This document shows positions 5,220 through 7,407 of a DNA stretch of 7,407 nt, piece by piece. Within the stretch, counting starts at the first letter, position 1. Each line of letters begins with the position of its first letter. Location: assembly GCA_004555335.1 (NCBI GenBank), contig SFII01000073.1, positions 1 to 7,407 on the forward strand. The letters run 5' to 3'. The DNA is from Coriobacteriaceae bacterium. Its GTDB lineage: Bacteria; Actinomycetota; Coriobacteriia; Coriobacteriales; Eggerthellaceae. The notes below the pieces were generated by a model. That model had not been told where the DNA came from and did not search any database. It was given only the letters and a program-made list of their open reading frames with translations. The translations under genes and the position numbers were made by a program.

Positions 5220-6221
5220 TCAAACCGTTTCGTAGGACCCCGTTATCTCCTTCAGGAATGAAACATAGCGCTCGGCCACCTCGTCGGGGCCCACGATGCG
5301 CACATCCGTGCCGAACTGGGCGAGCCAGGCGAAGAAGGTTCCCCCCACCGCAACCTCGACACGGACCAGGGCGCGCTCCGCATCGATGCGGGTCATATCC
5401 ACCCCTTTGCCGAAACGGTCGATGAAGGACCCGACGCTCGAGGACCCGATTTCGATCTCCACCGTGTTCAGCTGCCCGCCGAACATGCCGAATGTCTGGG
5501 CGACATGCGCATCGGGATCGAAGGATGCGATCTGCTCGTTGCGCGTCGCCATCTCATCGGAGACCTTGATATTGCACATGCGGTCCACCCGGTAGGTGAC
5601 GAAGGTCTCGTGCTTGTCGTTGAAGGTGATCAGGTAATAGAAATCGTTGCTGTAGATAAGGCAGACCGGATTCTCCACATAGGTCCTGCCGTCCTTGCGC
5701 TTGATGGAATTCTTCTCCAGATCGTACACGCGGTAGCAGAAGGTGATCTTGCGCCTGCGCGAAATGGCCTGCTGGATGTCGTTGATGTTGTAATACACGC
5801 TCTCGTTCTGCATCTTGATGCGCCCGTCGACGTGGACGCGGCCCATCAGGTCCTTCCCCTGACGGGAGGAAGCGAGCTTGCGGATGCTTTCCACCAAGGC
5901 CATGCATTTCTTCGTGGTAAGGAAGCGGGAACTCTGCACCGCGTCCACCAACAACAGCAATTCGGGGAATTCGAAATCGCGCTTGCCGATGGCGTATTCG
6001 GTCACGCCCGTCTTCTCGTTAGCGCGTTTGATGATGTCCATGCCGAATTCGCGCAGGGAATCCAAATCGCGGTATATCGCCTTGCGTTCCGCCGGGATGC
6101 CCAATTCCGCCAGGTTCGCGATGATCTGCGCCATGGAAAGGCCGTATTCGTCATCGGTCTGCTCGAGCAGCATCTGGCGAAGATAGAGGATCTTGAGCTT
6201 CTGGTTGGGTCTTCTGGACAC
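5220..6221 (-). CDS. WYL-domain transcriptional regulator (wHTH-WYL-WCX)
   Basis: A 333-residue DNA-binding regulator. Residues 1-75 form a winged helix-turn-helix: KLKILYLRQMLLEQ, then the helices LSMAQIIANLAELG and ERKAIYRDLDSLREFG. The WYL domain spans about 140-220, with RRRKITFCYRVYD, the core FYYLITFND (Y-Y-L in place of W-Y-L) and TYRVDRMCNIKV. A C-terminal WCX-like part (about 250-325, TVEIEIGSS to FLKEITGSY) follows. WYL proteins sense ligands or nucleic acids and regulate varied genes, including DNA damage and defence functions; the target here is unknown. The reading frame stays open upstream to 6389, but the domain begins just after GTG 6221, which has a GGGGGAGG run only 2 nt before it. 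ATG 6257 is an alternative without a Shine-Dalgarno. It faces the exonuclease gene across 255 bp in which no clear promoter was seen. Confidence 0.88.
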   Translation of the reverse strand: MSRRPNQKLKILYLRQMLLEQTDDEYGLSMAQIIANLAELGIPAERKAIYRDLDSLREFGMDIIKRANEKTGVTEYAIGKRDFEFPELLLLVDAVQSSRFLTTKKCMALVESIRKLASSRQGKDLMGRVHVDGRIKMQNESVYYNINDIQQAISRRRKITFCYRVYDLEKNSIKRKDGRTYVENPVCLIYSNDFYYLITFNDKHETFVTYRVDRMCNIKVSDEMATRNEQIASFDPDAHVAQTFGMFGGQLNTVEIEIGSSSVGSFIDRFGKGVDMTRIDAERALVRVEVAVGGTFFAWLAQFGTDVRIVGPDEVAERYVSFLKEITGSYETV

Positions 6222-6476
6222 TGCCTCCCCCTGTCCCCGTAATGTCCCTTTTCGCATCAGGGAAAGTGTTGCACACAGCCCGATCGCATTGCAAGGGGCC
6301 GTATCGGCAAAAGGACCGGAACGCCCCTTTCCCGAAAAAGAACATCGCAGGCGCGTCCGCTTCGCGCTAACATATAGTTTTGTGCCCAATCCTTACGGAT
6401 ACCCGGCAGCAATGTAACAGGCGCCCGGCGCTTTTCCATCACTCCCGCAAGGCCCACAGAAAGGTCGGATGGCAAC

Positions 6477-7061
6477 ATGAACCTCTCCCAGGCAATCGAG
6501 CACGCATCGACGCTTTTCGTACCCGAATTCCTCTTCGGCTTCGACGAGGCGAATCTGAACGCCGAACGCGAGAACAACGAGCAGGCCATCAAGTGCCTGC
6601 ACGAGGAATGGTTCGCATCCGAGAACCCGGGCTTCTCCTACGACCTGGTTCGCGAGCTCGCCGACCGCAACCGCGCGCTGTGCGACAACATGGATGCCAT
6701 CGCCCTGGAGAACATCCGCGGACTCAACCTTTCCCGCGGCCTTTCGGAAAACGACGTGCTCCGCGGCATCGCCGCCCTGCAGCACCGCAAGCCCGAGACC
6801 ATCCAGAAGGAGATCATGCGCGCGAACTCCACCTTGGGCGTGGCCTACGCCTCCAAGCAGGTGAAAGGGACCATCCTGGGCATCGACATCGAAACCACCA
6901 GCCGCGAACCCGACCGCGGATACATCATCAACGTCGGTTTCGAGCTGATGGACCTTTCCGGGGAAAACGCCGGAACCCCCTACGATTCCTGCTCCGCATT
7001 CTGCGGCATCCCCGAAATCTATCGCGAAGCCGGCGTCCCCCTGCAGCGCATCCATCAGATG
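6477..7061 (+). CDS. DEDD-type 3'-5' exonuclease domain protein, 3' end missing at a junction
   Basis: About 195 residues belong to this protein; after Met195 the frame runs into antisense nagA sequence (25 more codons to a stop at 7137-7139) with no exonuclease character. Residues 1-125 are a helical region rich in charged residues that I do not recognise. At 131-155, GTILGIDIETTSREPDRGYIINVGFE is the Exo I motif of the RNase T/DNA polymerase III epsilon superfamily, with metal-binding Asp137 and Glu139. The Exo II and Exo III motifs (the other two Asp and the Tyr/His) would lie beyond the break and are absent. The segment EIYREAGVPLQRIHQM matches what usually follows Exo I in this superfamily. 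ATG 6477 fits the helix start but has only a weak Shine-Dalgarno-like GGTCGGATGG. If the junction is artificial, the true gene is longer; if real, the product is an inactive fragment. Confidence 0.72.
7044..7061. other. Chimeric junction with an 18-bp stretch readable in both genes
   Basis: Plus-strand exonuclease coding sense holds up to 7061 (QRIHQM), and minus-strand nagA sense holds down to about 7044 (SSIHLMDAL). These 18 bases fit both proteins, so the two sequences seem to be joined through a short shared stretch. Right of it, codon use shifts to A/T-ending codons and AGA arginine. A metagenome misassembly or amplification chimera is the simplest explanation; illegitimate recombination is the alternative. 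Confidence 0.7.
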
Positions 7062-7407
7062 TATGGAGGAACCGGCGAGCGTACCGTCCTCCAGTGTAGC
7101 TTTTCCGTCTCTGACAGTGACCGGCTGACCGCCCAGTGAATAGTTGCCGTCCGGCATTCCCGCACAGCGCATGGAATCCGAGATCAGTGCCAGGCGCCCG
7201 TCAAACAGCTGGTGTGCCATTCGAACCGCCGTCGGATGAATGTGGAGACCGTCACAGATCAGTTCCACCGACGCACCCGCATCATATGCCGCGCCGATGA
7301 TTCCCGGTTCTCTGTGATGCAGTCCGTTCATTCCGTTAAACATATGAGTAATATGAGACGCACCATTTTCAAAGGCGCGCATTGCCGTATCATAATCTGC
7401 AGCGGAA
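7044..7407 (-). CDS. nagA: N-acetylglucosamine-6-phosphate deacetylase, internal fragment
   Basis: About 121 residues of NagA, open at both ends: the frame continues past the window edge (SAADYDTAMRAFENGASH) and stops making sense near 7044. NagA removes the acetyl group from GlcNAc-6-phosphate in amino-sugar catabolism and cell-wall recycling. Visible motifs are GASHITHMFNGMNGLHHREPG (metal-site histidine region), ELICDGLHIHP (DGLHxHP substrate/metal histidine) and ALISDSMRCAGMPDGNYSLGG with the catalytic Asp in ISDS, ending in LEDGTLAGSSIHLMDAL, the usual post-catalytic segment. Missing are the N-terminal part and roughly the last quarter. The ATG at 7382 is only an internal Met, not a start. 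Codons such as GAA AAT, CAT ATT ACT CAT and AGA differ from the GC-ending usage left of the junction, and the sequence looks Bacillota-like, so it probably comes from another genome. Confidence 0.85.

Noticed and set aside
5505..6242. A 245-codon plus-strand frame opposite the WYL regulator
   Set aside because: It is a Val/His/Asp-rich shadow of the regulator, with no motif or start signal.
6369..6380. AT-rich patch ACATATAGTTTT as a promoter for the exonuclease or WYL gene
   Set aside because: TATAGT resembles a -10 box, but no acceptable -35 box is found at 16-18 bp on either strand.
6222..6389. Upstream extension of the WYL regulator by 56 codons
   Set aside because: The added residues are low-complexity Arg/Gly/Ser sequence with no conserved helix, and the winged-helix domain begins immediately after GTG 6221.
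6393..7382. A 329-codon open frame on the minus strand that looks like one protein beginning with NagA sequence
   Set aside because: Only the part right of about 7044 is NagA. The rest is the antisense of the exonuclease gene and its upstream region, so it is a product of the junction, not a gene.

Overview
The window looks like a moderately GC-rich chromosomal segment of an anaerobic gut-type actinobacterium. My best guess is Coriobacteriia, in the Eggerthellaceae neighbourhood. This rests on codon use, the selenium/sulfur carrier gene trio and the WYL regulator type, and is an inference rather than an identification. The last ~350 bases do not fit: they carry the middle of a nagA gene with AT-richer, Bacillota-like codon use, joined to the main sequence through an 18-base stretch that fits both reading frames.

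Layout, left to right. A hairpin (27-52) lies beyond the 3' end of a minus-strand gene for a membrane-anchored C39-like cysteine peptidase (80-880). That gene has a -10 box only 8 nt before its ATG, so its mRNA may be leaderless. A strong hairpin with T tracts on both sides (921-954) separates it from a compact minus-strand operon read yedE (2589-1450), a TusA/YedF-like carrier (1422-1216) and a DUF3343 Se/S-carrier-like protein (1198-959). Each of the three genes has a clear Shine-Dalgarno sequence and the gaps are 17-27 nt. The operon is probably for uptake and hand-over of selenium or thiosulfate-type sulfur: a membrane channel passing a chalcogen to small soluble cysteine carriers.

The 363-bp region 2590-2952 holds two divergent promoters. 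The minus one (2812-2840) gives yedE a leader of about 215 nt with several hairpins, one of which ends in six Ts shortly before the yedE ribosome binding site. The plus one (2872-2900) drives an M18 aspartyl aminopeptidase (2953-4293). A 7-7-7 imperfect inverted repeat (2859-2879) sits between the promoters and overlaps the plus -35 box.

A convergent-gene hairpin (4300-4359) is followed by two minus-strand genes. One encodes an unrecognised 245-aa protein with a Met-rich helical tail (4353-5090), the other a WYL-domain transcription regulator (5220-6221). The 255 bp from 6222 to 6476 separates the regulator from a divergent DEDD-type exonuclease gene (6477 onward); I see only a short AT-rich patch there (about 6369-6380) and no convincing promoter. 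The exonuclease is cut off after its first catalytic motif by the junction at 7044-7061. I found no tRNA, rRNA, CRISPR array or insertion sequence.
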